Made by a program: the position numbers and the translations under genes. Positions 46,312-56,574 of a stretch of DNA of 64,000 nt are shown here, piece by piece. The DNA lies in the NCBI GenBank assembly GCA_963565915.1, contig OY751488.1, positions 1,426,001 to 1,490,000 of the forward strand. The letters run 5' to 3'. The stretch comes from Entoloma clypeatum (Eukaryota; Basidiomycota; Agaricomycetes; Agaricales; Entolomataceae). The number at the start of each line of letters is the position of its first letter. The stretch's first letter is position 1. Below the pieces are notes generated by a model. The model had not been told where the DNA came from, did no database searches, and saw nothing but the letters and a program-made list of their open reading frames with translations.

Positions 46312-47967
46312 TCAAGGCACGGTGTCTCGACGTGTCAAGTGAAACGAATCGAATATCGCGGTGGCGATCCGCCGCAGAGCTCCCGGATGATGTCGGTAGA
46401 AGTTGCGGACTAGGCGCGGAGCGTGGACATTGTCTTCTGCTTCCCAGGAATTCTCTTCGTAGCCATATCCCTTCCATTTGACCAAGAATTGAAGCTTGCC
46501 TCGATGCAGTCGGCTGTCCAAGAGGTTTTCGACATCGTACTCCAATTCTTCTCCGACTACCGTCGGAGGCGGAGGAGAGCGGACTTGGCATTGGCAAGGG
46601 TTGTTGGGAACTAGTGAAAGTTTGACAACATGGAATACTGGGTGAACGCGGGACATGGAAGGGGGAAGGCGAAGTTCGTAGGCATGTGTTCTGACAGGTC
46701 GGACCACTGGGAAAGGGCCTACGTATCGATGTGCAAGTTTCTTTGTGGGTCGGGTGGTTTTGAGGTCTGATGAGTCCAAAAAGACCTTGTCCCCCGGGCG
46801 GAATGTCGGAGTGGTGCTCCCATGCTGGTTGTAGTATTGCGCCATGTCGTCTTTTGCCTTTGTCAGTGCTGCACGAGCCTCCTCTAGAGCGGACTTCATC
46901 CGCTGGCTGAAATCCGCTACTGCCTCGATCTCCGTCCGCTTCTCGCGAGGTTCAAATCCCATGTGCGGATGGCGGCCGGTGTCAATGTAGAATGGAGTTT
47001 GACGTGTCGATGTGTGAACATGGTTGTTGTATGCAAATTCAGCCATCGGAAGCCATTCGTCACAATCATCTTGACGTTCATTGACGAATAGGTGAAGGTA
47101 TTGTTCCAATCCTTGATTGACCCGCTCCGTCCATCTGTCCGACTGCGGATGGTAGGCTGTCGAGGCAGCAACCTTAATGTTAAGCAGCCTGTATAGTTCG
47201 CACATGAACTTGGCGACAAACTGTGGTCCTCGGTCGGAGACAATGGCCTCCGGTAGTCTGTGGAGTTTCCAGACATTTTGAACATAGGAGCATGCAGTCC
47301 TGAGTGTGGAGATGTCGGAGTGCATTGGGATGAAGTGTCCCCGCTTCCCTACTGAGTCCACTATGACCATGATAGCATCGTAGCTGTGGGCTTCTGGTAG
47401 TTCAGTAATGAAGTCAACACTGGTTACTTGCCATCGCTCCGTGGGGACCGGTAGCGGATTGAGCTCTCCAGAGGGCGGAGTGCGTCGGACCTTGGTGCGG
47501 AGGCATGGGTCGCATGTCTTGTAATATTGACCTATTAAACGAGACATGTGTGGCCACCAGTAATTGCGCGACACCAGTTCCAAGGTTTTCCACCGTCCAG
47601 GATGTCCGGCCACCGGAGTGTCATGGTGTTGTGTGAGGATCCGATGATGCAGGTGGGGATTGTTAGGAACATAGATACAATCCCTGAAGTAGAGCAAACC
47701 TTCCACTTGCCTCCACTCCGCACTATGGACAGACCCCGCTCCGACAGTTGGAAGGGATTTGACAACCTCCGCCACACTATCCTCCAGTAACCCCTCTCGG
47801 ATTCCCTGTCGGACCTGGCAGAGGACGTCACGTTCTTCCCCTTGAACAGTTACCCCACACATTGCTCGCACTGCAAACAATTCTGGTTGAAGAAGGATGA
47901 TGTTTTTGTTGTCCCACGATCCATCTCCGTGGTCTGCTCGTCGGGACAAAGCGTCGGACTTGCCCAT
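46312..47967 (-). CDS. Element B integrase and chromodomain
   Basis: 551 open codons: end of RNase H/linker (GKSDALSRRADHG), an HHCC zinc region (HPGRWKTLELVSRNYWWPHM, CDPCLRTK), DDE integrase (SVDFITELPEAHSYD, VSDRGPQF, E in DRWTERVNQGLEQYL), the GPFPVVRPV-type module, then a chromodomain (LHRGKLQFLVKWKGYGYEENSWE). No internal stop. It would be translated only as part of pol, from the upstream frames 47,980-49,807 that carry the frame change. Chromodomain integrases direct insertion to marked chromatin. Confidence 0.88.
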   Translation of the reverse strand: MGKSDALSRRADHGDGSWDNKNIILLQPELFAVRAMCGVTVQGEERDVLCQVRQGIREGLLEDSVAEVVKSLPTVGAGSVHSAEWRQVEGLLYFRDCIYVPNNPHLHHRILTQHHDTPVAGHPGRWKTLELVSRNYWWPHMSRLIGQYYKTCDPCLRTKVRRTPPSGELNPLPVPTERWQVTSVDFITELPEAHSYDAIMVIVDSVGKRGHFIPMHSDISTLRTACSYVQNVWKLHRLPEAIVSDRGPQFVAKFMCELYRLLNIKVAASTAYHPQSDRWTERVNQGLEQYLHLFVNERQDDCDEWLPMAEFAYNNHVHTSTRQTPFYIDTGRHPHMGFEPREKRTEIEAVADFSQRMKSALEEARAALTKAKDDMAQYYNQHGSTTPTFRPGDKVFLDSSDLKTTRPTKKLAHRYVGPFPVVRPVRTHAYELRLPPSMSRVHPVFHVVKLSLVPNNPCQCQVRSPPPPTVVGEELEYDVENLLDSRLHRGKLQFLVKWKGYGYEENSWEAEDNVHAPRLVRNFYRHHPGALRRIATAIFDSFHLTRRDTVP

Positions 47968-47979
47968 TGACTTGCCAGG

Positions 47980-50215
47980 TCAATGGTGCATTTTGAAATC
48001 GAAACGAGCGAGGTATAAGGACCATCTAGCCTGTCGTCGATTTAGGTTTTGAGCTGTCATGAAATACTCAAGATTGTTGTGGTCCGTCCAAATCTCCACT
48101 GTCTTCTCCGCTCCTTCAAGGAAGTGCCTCCACTCCTCCAATGTGCGGACCACCGCCAACATCTCCTTGTCGTAGATCTTGTAGTTGCATTCCACCGGAC
48201 TTAGGCTTTTGGAATAGAATGCGACAGGGTGCCACTTACCGTCCTCTGTTGGTTGGGACAGTACTGCTCCGGTTGCAAAGTCCGAGCTATCCGCTTCTAT
48301 CCGCCACTCCTTTCCATGATCAGCTAAAACCAGAATCGGAGCGGATGTAATCCTCCGCTTCAACTCCGCAAATGCGGACACTTCTCCCTCCCTCCAAGAC
48401 CAGAGGTGCCCTTTCTTTGTGAGCTCGAAAAGAGGGCGCGCAATGTTCGAAAACCCTTCAATAAAACGGCGATAGAAGTTAGTGAATCCCAGAAAGGACT
48501 GTACTTCTTGGACGTTTGTCGGAGCAGGCCACTCCGCGACCCCCGCTACCTTCACCGGATCCATCTCTACGTGTCCTTGTTCAATAATAAAGCCTAGGTA
48601 CAATGCGTGTTTGTTCAAACTCGCATTTCTCTGGTTTTAGATAGAGTTTGTGTTTGCGAAGTCGTTCCAGTATGATCTGTGTGACTCTCTGATGCTCCGC
48701 AAGGGTCTCCGTGAAGATGAGTATGTCGTCGAGGTAAACACAGACTACACCTTCAGTGATAAGGTCTTGAAAGATCTTGTTCATCATAGTCTGGAATGTG
48801 GATGGACTATTAGTGAGGCCGAAGAACATCACCAATGGTTCATAGAGTCCATGATTGGTCCAAAAAGCGGCCTTCCACTCGTCTCTGGGTTTTATCTGCA
48901 CATTGTTGTAGCCCCAGCAGATGTTGAGCTTGGTGAAGTATTGAGCGCATTGAAGTTTATTGATCAGTTCGGATATGAGCGGAAGCGGATACTTGTTTTT
49001 GATAGTTTTGGAATTGAGTGACCGGTAGTCTTGTACAAGACGAAGGGAGCCATCCTTCTTCTTGATGTAGAATACCGGAGATGCCATCGGAGACTTGGAA
49101 GGGCGGATCTGACCAGTTGCAAGGTTTTCCTCCAAAAACGCGTTGAGTTCCTTCTGTTCGTTTGGAGCAAGCAGATATACCTTACAACCCACCGGAGAGG
49201 CATCCAGAACAAGTTCAATGGCGTGGTCCCAAGTCCGCTCTTCCGGTAAGGTGTCAAAAGAGGTCTTTGAGAATACGTCTTCGAAGTCAAACAAGTGGTC
49301 TGGTACAGAGTCGCGGAAAGATTTAGGTTTTTGGTTACTGAGGAAGGCCTCCGATAGATGTTGCGAGATATTGGATGAAGCACAGATGAACTCCGCCTCC
49401 GCGGGTACTGTTCCGACAAAGAGGCAATCTCCCTCCTCAAACTCATCCTCTTCCTCAGCATCTTCTGCTAACTCCTCCACTTCCTCTCCTTCTGTGACAT
49501 CCTCCACCCATGGGCCATGTGGAGCCTCCTCCTCTAGACCGGACGTCGGAGTGGAACCCATCCGACAGGCTTGGATGCGGACTTGTTCAAACTTCCACTC
49601 CTTCTGCTCTTGGGCTGCCTCCTGGTGGCATGTCCGACATTGTGCAGGACACCGGCTCATCTTCACTTCCCCTGACGTCCAATCTACCTTGGGGTTGTGT
49701 TCTTTGAGCCAAGTGAAGCCTAACACAATTTCTTGTTTTCCCAAACTTGTGACTGCAAGCTGGGTCCGTTCTGAGTGATCCCGATAGCGGAGCACTACAT
49801 CCAACACCTCCGTTATTGCTCTGGCCTCGTTTGGAGTTCCATCAATGTTGTATACCGGAATTGTGTGTTGTAGTTTTTGAGTAGAGAGTCAATGTTTCTC
49901 AACCAGAGTGCGTTCAATAAGTGACCCTGTTGCCCCACTGTCGAGTAAAGCCTTTTGTGATAGTGTGTCTTTGGTGTTGGTAGTTTCAAGGACTATGTCT
50001 AGTTCAATAGAATTGTCGGAGTGAGCGGATGCGAGGATATATTGTTTTGGAAGCCAACGCTCCCATTTACAGAGGCGAAGGCGGATGGGATTTGCGGAGT
50101 TGGGTGCGACTATGGGATCATTTGCAGGCTTACAGATGGAGGGTATAGGATCATATTGTTCCATAAATAAGGCAGCATAACGATTTTTAGCAGACAACAA
50201 GGGCACACTGTTCAC
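47980..50215 (-). pseudogene. Element B2 protease, RT and RNase H with TGA and frameshift
   Basis: Same order as B1: protease ALLDSGATGSLI, in-frame TGA at 49,889-49,891, RT with CVYLDDILIF, a frame change near 48,600, RNase H (IEADSSDFATGAVLSQ, EIWTDHNNLEYF) to about 47,980. The 408-residue RT-bearing translation is identical to that of B1 as far as I can read. Because the same inactivating changes occur in both copies, one likely arose from, or was overwritten by, the other at DNA level. Confidence 0.85.
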
Positions 50216-51362
50216 TCACTGTGGGGAGGAAAATCCTCCTGTCCTTCCTCCGACTCCACAGTCTCTGCGGGCAGAACGGAGTTGCCTTCCGCTGCATCCT
50301 TGACCACGAGTTGTTCCATAACAAACTCATCCTGCTCCTCTGTTGTCATGAAGCGAACGTTGAAGCGAAGGGGGCATTCACAACTAAAGTGACCCGTTTT
50401 GTTACATCTGAAGCATGCATTGGCATTCTTGCCTTTGATGCGTGAAGTATCAATGTCCATTGCATTGGGGTCCCTTGTCGGCGGAGCGGATGCAGATGCG
50501 AGCGGAGCTGTACGCACAGTGAATGGAATGTAGGGGCGAGGGAATACTGAGGTGCCAGGTACTCTTGATCCAACAACATTGCAGAAGGCGGAGGTGCGGG
50601 TCGGAGCAGTGGCTTTGAAGGCTTTGTTAGCAATCCTATTGTCGTCATTGACTCGTGCTGCAGAGTACCACTCATCGGGGTTGTCATCCACAGGTCGTCC
50701 GTGGGTCAGGGTGGCAATCTCATTCTGAATGTCGGAACGGAGACCATGGCAGAATTTGAGTACAATGTTGGTATCCTCCTGATAGCCCGCTTTGTCAATG
50801 TAGTCTTTGAACTCGTCAATATAGGTCTCAACATCCCGTTGACCTTGATAATAGGATTCTCCTTCGAGGATCAGTCTCGCGTCCTGTTCCTCATTCTTCG
50901 GAGTGAACTCCGCTGTAAAGACTGCACGGAAGTCCACCCAAGTCCGATAAGGCGGAGCACCGGTCCTCCGCTCCTGTCGGATAATGCGATCCACAAATTG
51001 TGCTGCGCATCCACTCTTCATGAAAGATAAGGCCCAATAAATTTTAGCTTGATCGTCTGCGAACTGTTCTGGAGCCAGCCCCATAAACAATTCACAGGAG
51101 TTTAGAAAGGTCCAGCCATTTGCGCGCAATCCATCGAAGTCTGACGGATTGGCAGGTTTTGCTCAACGCACGCCCGGATTGGCCAGAGCAGAGCGGGTAT
51201 AATAGCGGGTGCGGGAGCAGGTGGCATAGGTGGCGGAGCTGGGGCAGGAATTGCGTTGAAGGCGAGGAGGAGTTGGTCAAGTTGAGTTGAGATTTCAGCG
51301 AGAGTTTGATGTTGTTCCTGGAACTTGTGCTTGAGCTGTTCAAGGCGATTGGGGTCGTCCAT
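50212..51362 (-). pseudogene. gag of element B2
   Basis: Capsid (ANGWTFLNSCELFMGLAPEQFADD) and one CCHC knuckle (CFRCNKTGHFSCECP), preceded by MDDPNRLEQLKHKFQ at 51,362 and separated from it by a TGA at 51,163-51,165. A few residues differ from B1, all in the N-terminal part (outside about 51,005): QAKIYWAL versus HTKIYWAL, SGCAAQFVD versus SGRAAHFVD. The stop ends at the same place as in B1. Confidence 0.8.
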
Positions 51363-51511
51363 TACTATGCGCGAAGCAGAATCACCAGTTACGGAGAGGT
51401 AATTAGAAGATTTGGAAGGGGTGTGAGATGTATCAGAGTCGGACGCGGACGAAGCTACTCCAAAGCGCAGAATCGTGACAACAATCCAATCGGACCCGGT
51501 CCAATTAGATG

Positions 51512-51523
51512 AGAACTTTCTAC
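51512..51523 (-). promoter_or_regulatory. Primer-binding site of element B, complementary to its own LTR
   Basis: Element sense after the 5' LTR: GT then AGAAAGTTCT, the reverse complement of AGAACTTTCT inside the same LTR (51,651-51,642, minus strand). No TGG for a tRNA CCA end. Same logic and same two-base spacer as element A. Confidence 0.6.
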
Positions 51524-52217
51524 TGTAAGGGCGACCTTACAATCCAAGACTCAAACTCAGATACTTGCAAGGGAGATCCGAAGTTTAGATTGAGCAGTCT
51601 GATAAGTAATACAACACACACCTTGCAAGGGAGATCCAAAGAGAAAGTTCTAAGGATTCCCCTGCAAGCTAGCGAGATAAATAGTAAAATGAGATATGAA
51701 ATAAGAGATAAAACGAGACGCATGAATGATGAGCAATGATCAGGAGTAGCGATGAAGGATGAATGGAAACAAGAGGAATGATAGTACCTGCGATCCGACG
51801 TGCGGAGTAGCGGATGGGGGCGGAGCTGTCGGATGCGGAGAGGTGGATAAGATGTCGGAGACAGCGGAGACAGCGGATACAATTGGAGGACGTCGGAGAT
51901 GGTGGAATAGAAAGGAAAGGAGAAGTGAAAAGTGGTTGCCCTTACAGGTTTACACCCTTGGAAGGGAGAACTCATGTTAGAAGATCCTAATCCGGCTGCC
52001 AATGACTTCTTGAAAAAACTCAAACAGGCACGAGAAGAAGCCAATGCAGCGCTGAAACAAGCACAGGATCAGATGAAGAAGACAGTTGATACACGGCGAA
52101 GTCTGTCTCAGAACTACCGCATCGGGAACAAGGTGTGGCTGGAAGGGACTAACATCAGAACCGATCGCCCCTCAAAGAAACTTGATGCACTCCAACATGG
52201 ACCATTCAAAGTCCTAG

Positions 52218-52929
52218 TGTTAAGTAGGTGAATGTCGGAGCTTTGTCGGAGTCCGTCGGAGGTCGGACGTAGGACTGAGACTGGAGCGGAACTCCGGAAA
52301 TGCGGAGGAACAACGAAGGGGAGGGACGTGGCTTCAATGTATGTGTTGCGCCGCCGTTTGTTGGATAAGGTGTCCCAATTTCAGGAGGTCGGAGGAGAGG
52401 TCGGAGGTGCAGAGGTCCTCGGAAAGATCTCGGTGAGAGACACATTGATGTGGAAATGGTCGGACGACGTCGGAGTTGTGACTCGGACACAGTACTGAGC
52501 TCGTCGAAGGGTAACGATGGAGGAAGAGCAGTAGATGAGGATGTCGTCGGTGTATTGTACCACAGCGAGGATCTCTGGCATGAACGGGGAGTAGAGGAGT
52601 GAACTTGGTTGAGATTCGAACTGAGGAACTACAGGTATGGTACGAGCTTAAATACCTAAATGAGATTACTTTACGGAGATGGTCGGAGTAGGTCCGGAGT
52701 TGTGGCATAAGTTGCCAGCAACTGTAACGAACATTGGAGATGTCGGTCAACGGACCATGCAGAAAAGGTGATGCATAAGTAAACAGGAATATGAATATGA
52801 AATGCATAAAGGCATGGAGTTATGAATATGAAATGCACGATGGCAACGTGCGGAGATGCGGAGGTAACGGATGTCCGGAATGTCGGAGGAATGTCGGAGT
52901 GGATCGGAGATTCGGAGACGGATATAACA
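52218..52929 (-). mobile_element. Solo LTR, family C (712 bp), target duplication CCTAG
   Basis: TGTTAAGTAG...TATAACA with perfect CCTAG at 52,213-52,217 and 52,930-52,934. Removal restores the A2 pol frame ([12 protein letters not shown]). Reverse-oriented relative of 34,905-35,624. Confidence 0.88.
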
Positions 52930-53272
52930 CCTAGAGAAGAAAGGAGCTAGCACGTACCTTCTTGATCTTCCGAAGACTTGGAAGATGATTCACCCTGTGT
53001 TCAACAAGACCCTGTTGTCACCATATGAAACTCCGAAGTACGCCATCCAGAAAAAGAAACCAGCCCCTGATCCAATCATTGTCGAAGGACAAGAAGAGTA
53101 CCATGTGTCTACGATCCTAGACTCTCGAAAGTTCCGTGGAAAGATCCAGTACCTCGTCCAGTGGGAAGGATATGGTCCAGAAGAGAACACATGGGAACCT
53201 CGAGCTAATGTTCAGAACGCTCAAGATTTGATCCGTGATTTCCATCGGCAGAACCTGTCTCGCCCACAATAA
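52930..53272 (+). pseudogene. A2 integrase tail and chromodomain
   Basis: Reads [21 protein letters not shown], then [16 protein letters not shown], then the chromodomain ([19 protein letters not shown]) to TAA at 53,272. Unlike A1, the codon after IIVEG is CAA (Gln), so this copy shows the intact reading of the A1 stop position. The rest of pol is lost. Confidence 0.85.
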
Positions 53273-53405
53273 AAGACGAGTTCTCAAAACCCATGGCAGC
53301 ACCGACCTCATCAGTCAACCACATACCGAGTTCCCTGCTCTAGTCTTTTCCCTGCCCAATATAGCCACCCCATTCTTCTTTTATCTCTCAACCATCCTCA
53401 CTGCC

Positions 53406-53777
53406 ATGTCAAACACCATCGTCACCTCCACCTCCACCACCGACATCAACCCCGCCATCACCGCCCTTATGAACGAAGCGCTCTCCATGAGAGACCAAAT
53501 CCATGCCCTCGAAACTTCCCTCGCCGACCTCCTTCATCGCCAGATGAATATCCAACTTCATTCATTGTCCAATCTCCCTGTCGCCCCGACTCCCGAAGAG
53601 AAACAAATTCTCGGGAATTACACCAGCACCCTCATCATCAAAAATCGACGTATTCGGCTGGCCATCAAAGGCCTTGAACTCGCTGTAGCCATCAATGAGG
53701 AATTGATATATGATTGGAGCCTCAAGGAAAGTCCGAACTGGTCCGATCCCGGCAACAACGAGGAATGGGGACAGTGA
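53406..53777 (+). CDS. Extra ORF downstream of pol in A2
   Basis: 123-residue ORF starting MSNTIVTSTSTTDINP, homologous to the A1 ORF at 11,129-11,497 and in the same position between pol and the LTR. Best-conserved block: EALSMRDQIHALETS, LADLLHRQM; the rest shows many conservative replacements and almost no gaps. Persistence of the frame in two diverged copies supports a real protein. Function unknown. Confidence 0.68.
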   Translation: MSNTIVTSTSTTDINPAITALMNEALSMRDQIHALETSLADLLHRQMNIQLHSLSNLPVAPTPEEKQILGNYTSTLIIKNRRIRLAIKGLELAVAINEELIYDWSLKESPNWSDPGNNEEWGQ

Positions 53778-54181
53778 CTCTGTGAGGACACAGAGCTTGG
53801 AGAGGGGAACATGTTACGGACTCTACAGTATGAGGACCACGTCATATCTTTTACTTATCGGCCTGACTCAGCGCCCTCTTACGAACTTACTATGTCTAAT
53901 GTCTACTTTCGCAACCTTCGATTCCCAGTCTGACTCACTACATTACTTTGTCATCCCCTTTAGTATACTTCGCTCCCGTGCTGACTCGCTTTCCGCAGTC
54001 AGCTTATTCATTGTACATAGCCTTCCGCAGTACTGACTCATCCGCTACCGCCTATAGTCAGTACCTATATAAACCTCTTGTACTGTAGTAGATTCCTTAG
54101 ATTTAGCAATCACATTGCTCTTTGCCTTTCCACTTCCTGCATACTCTGCCCAAACCTTGGAACGGTTTGTTAAGCATAACA

Positions 54182-54526
54182 ATCCGCTGTCTCTGCACCT
54201 TATCCACCTCTCCGCATCCGACGACTCCACCTCCATCCGCTACTCCGCACGTTGGATCGCAGGTACTATCATTCATCTTGTTTCCATTCACCCTTCATCG
54301 CTACTCCTGATCATTGCTCATCATTCATGCGTCTCGTTTTATCTCTTATTTCATATCTCATTTTACTATTTATCTCACTAGCTTGCAGGGGAATCTTTAG
54401 AACTTTCTCTTCGGATCTCCCTTGCAAGGTGTGTGTTGTATTACTTATCAGACTGCTCAATCTCCACTTCGGATCTCCCTTGCAAGTATCTGAGTTTGAG
54501 TCTTGGATCGTAAGGTCGCCCTTACA
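54182..54526 (+). repeat. Truncated element B LTR (B3)
   Basis: Matches the B LTR from ATCCGCTGTCTC to the CCCTTACA end and is cut on its left by the A2 LTR, so A2 inserted into it. Followed by ATAAC (54,527-54,531), inside a Copia reading frame. Its own 5' part is not adjacent. Confidence 0.8.
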
Positions 54527-54531
54527 ATAAC

Positions 54532-55339
54532 ATTAACTCAAAAACAATACATCGAAAGCATTTTACGTACTCACAGTATGCAGGATGCGAACCCCATCCA
54601 AACTCCCCTTGATCCAAATATCATCCTCAAACCTAACCCAGAAACACATGCATATAACGCCAGCAACTCATATGCCAATATAATTGGTTCCCTCCAATTC
54701 CTAGCGACCGCTACTCGTCCCAATATTTCATTTGCAGTAAACCGTCTTGCTGCATATGTAGGAAACCCAAGCGCTTCGCATTACACGGCAGCTAAACATG
54801 TACTTCATTATCTTGCTGGAACAAAAAACTATGGCATTACATACCATAAGGGGGAGGAGACAACAAAATCTCCATTTCATGGTTATGCCGATGCTGTGTA
54901 TGCAAACACTGATGATTGTCGTTCAACTTTGGGATATGTCTTCTTGAATAGTGGCGGCGCAATAACCTGGGGATCTCGAAAACAAACTATCATTGCCCTA
55001 TCATCCATGGAAGCTGAATATGTTGCATTATCAGAAGCTGGACAAGAACTCATCTGGCTGAAAACTCTATATGAAGAGTTAGGCTTCCCAACAGCAGACC
55101 CTATCCTTCTCCTGGGCGACAACGACGGCTCCATCACAATGGCTAAAAAGCCCATATTCCATAAACAATCCAAACATATCGAAATTCGGTGGCACTGGAT
55201 TCGTCAACAAATTGAACTTGGACATATAACCTTACAAGATTGTCGGGACCCTCAACAGACTGCCGATATCCTAACCAAAGCACTACCTCCACCCAAATTC
55301 ACTCAACATCGCTACAAGCTCGGGATATCTGTGGCTTGA
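54532..55339 (+). pseudogene. Ty1/Copia pol C-terminus (RT end and RNase H)
   Basis: One open frame from the LTR border to a stop at 55,339: TLTQKQYIESIL, IIGSLQFLATATRPNISFAV, HVLHYLAGTKNYGI, RNase H (YADAVYANTDDCRSTLGYV, SSMEAEYVALSEA) and ADILTKALPPPKF. Identity to Copia-type pol is clear. The 5' nine-tenths of the element is missing; the remaining frame has no stop, so this was recent before being cut. Confidence 0.9.
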
Positions 55340-55346
55340 GGGGGAG

Positions 55347-55505
55347 TGTTGACACATGATTGTACCGCAGACGATCATCTGACAAGCCAAATGGTAATCA
55401 GTACATATAGTCGATAAACAGACATGACCAAATATATGTACACACCCCAGATCACCTCCTCACTGGTCCGCTTCTAAGCGCATTCCTCGTCCTTACCTAT
55501 CAACA
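55347..55505 (+). repeat. 3' LTR of the Copia fragment
   Basis: Starts TGTTGACACA right after a purine tract (GAGGGGGAG) just past the pol stop, and ends TATCAACA; 159 bp with TGTTGA/TCAACA inverted ends. The 5' LTR is not in the window. 55,506-56,083 has no gene I recognise. Confidence 0.7.
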
Positions 55506-56083
55506 TCCATGTCCTCAGCTTTATATTTTAATATTGAGTACATACAAAATAGAGGGAAGGAGCAAAAAAATGGAGAGCACAACCTGTGGTGATGTTCACA
55601 AGTGCTGGACAACATTTGGGTCACGGTGGTGTTGATGTTGTTAACTTGATTTGTAATTAAACCCTACCTTGGGTTTACAAATGGTTTTTGATGTTTCAAC
55701 TGAGGTGCTCTTGATTTCCGGAATGATCGGGAATCCAAAGTTTGCCAGCCTCTCTACAGCTTAACCACCATTTCAACTCATATTTGTTTGTACAAGAGCT
55801 TTAACATGTGATGATGACATATGAAGCACATGTCTATGTTTTGTTATTTGTGGTGGTATAAGCTGTACGAGAGGATGGTTTTAGGAGCCTGCTCCACCCC
55901 CACCCCCCAGAGCGTGGTGCAACTAAATAATGTGCTGTATGATGCATCACACTCTGTGCCATACGGCACGGGTCATACCCTCGTACATTGACAAGCAAGG
56001 TTGTTCCCAAGTCGTAAATTACATAGTGCACCCACTTTCTCACACAACCCTATTCTGAAATTTGCGATTTCTGCATTCCCGCC

Positions 56084-56530
56084 ATGGACGAGCCCATGGA
56101 TCTTGATCAAGGCGAGAATATTGTGCCTCATGCTATGTCCTTTTCACCCCCAGCTCCTTCAATTGGCAAACGCCCGAACCTCAACTTATCCGAAACTCAG
56201 CGAACCACCTTGAAAGAGGTGGCGAACCAAAAGTCAGGGATGTGGAGAATTCTGTTAGGCTCACCTCTGGAGGAGAAGGAACAAAGATATCTAATCGGTG
56301 ACGCTTTAAGAGTTCTCGCATTGACATTGCAGGGTTTCAAATTGAAAGGAATCGAGGTTGTCGATCCCTGGAGCGCAGAGAAACTGGCGCCGTATGCTAA
56401 TGAGGAAACATTCGAAAACATGAAGCGCGCCTTTCGAAAAGGTGTAGAGGATGGAGATTGGGAGGACCTGGTTGCGGTTGCAGAACGTACGCACTCTCAC
56501 TTTGCATTCCCGAAGTGGCTAAGAACCTAA
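56084..56530 (+). CDS. Small acidic hypothetical protein, possibly the 5' exon of the next gene
   Basis: 148 residues from ATG 56,084 (MDEPMDLDQGENIVP). Contains ETQRTTLKEVANQKSG and EKLAPYANEETFENM; soluble, helical, no known domain. The next gene lacks an in-frame ATG in its visible first exon, and a donor GTTGCG at 56,471 joined to an acceptor at 56,574 would keep the frame. So this may be its N-terminal exon rather than a separate gene. I cannot decide from sequence alone. Confidence 0.5.
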   Translation: MDEPMDLDQGENIVPHAMSFSPPAPSIGKRPNLNLSETQRTTLKEVANQKSGMWRILLGSPLEEKEQRYLIGDALRVLALTLQGFKLKGIEVVDPWSAEKLAPYANEETFENMKRAFRKGVEDGDWEDLVAVAERTHSHFAFPKWLRT

Positions 56531-56574
56531 AGCAGTAGTAACTCAACCCACATCGGCGGGAAACGTTGAGACAG

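Larger units (their letters stand above)
45868..51946 (-). mobile_element. Ty3/Gypsy element B, copy B2: full-length but chimeric
   Basis: 6,079 bp with LTRs at 45,868-46,300 (433 bp, element 3' end) and 51,524-51,946 (423 bp, element 5' end); both have TGTAAGGG/CCCTTACA termini. The flanks do not match: ATAAC (hAT exon) on the left, GGTTT (element A pol) on the right. The LTR at 45,868 resembles B1's LTR at 41,054 (same CTTTCACTTTTCAC start and single CTGTCTCCGACATC), not its partner at 51,524. So the two ends come from different insertions. The purine tract before the 3' LTR is AAGGGGGGGTGA. Confidence 0.88.
51947..54181 (+). mobile_element. Truncated second copy of element A ('A2')
   Basis: Begins mid-integrase right at the B2 LTR (reads [15 protein letters not shown]) and runs through the end of integrase, the chromodomain, the extra ORF, a purine tract (GAGAGGGGAACA) and a 370-bp LTR (53,812-54,181, TGTTACGG...CATAACA). 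A family C solo LTR (52,218-52,929) interrupts it. Everything 5' of the integrase is missing from this side. The LTR is clearly diverged from that of A1, so it is an older copy or a sister subfamily; the self-priming start AGATTTAGCAA is conserved (near 54,098). Confidence 0.85.

Noticed and set aside
45868..51946. Treating B2 as an ordinary intact insertion
   Set aside because: The 5-bp flanks differ (ATAAC versus GGTTT) and the two LTRs are not the best match to each other.
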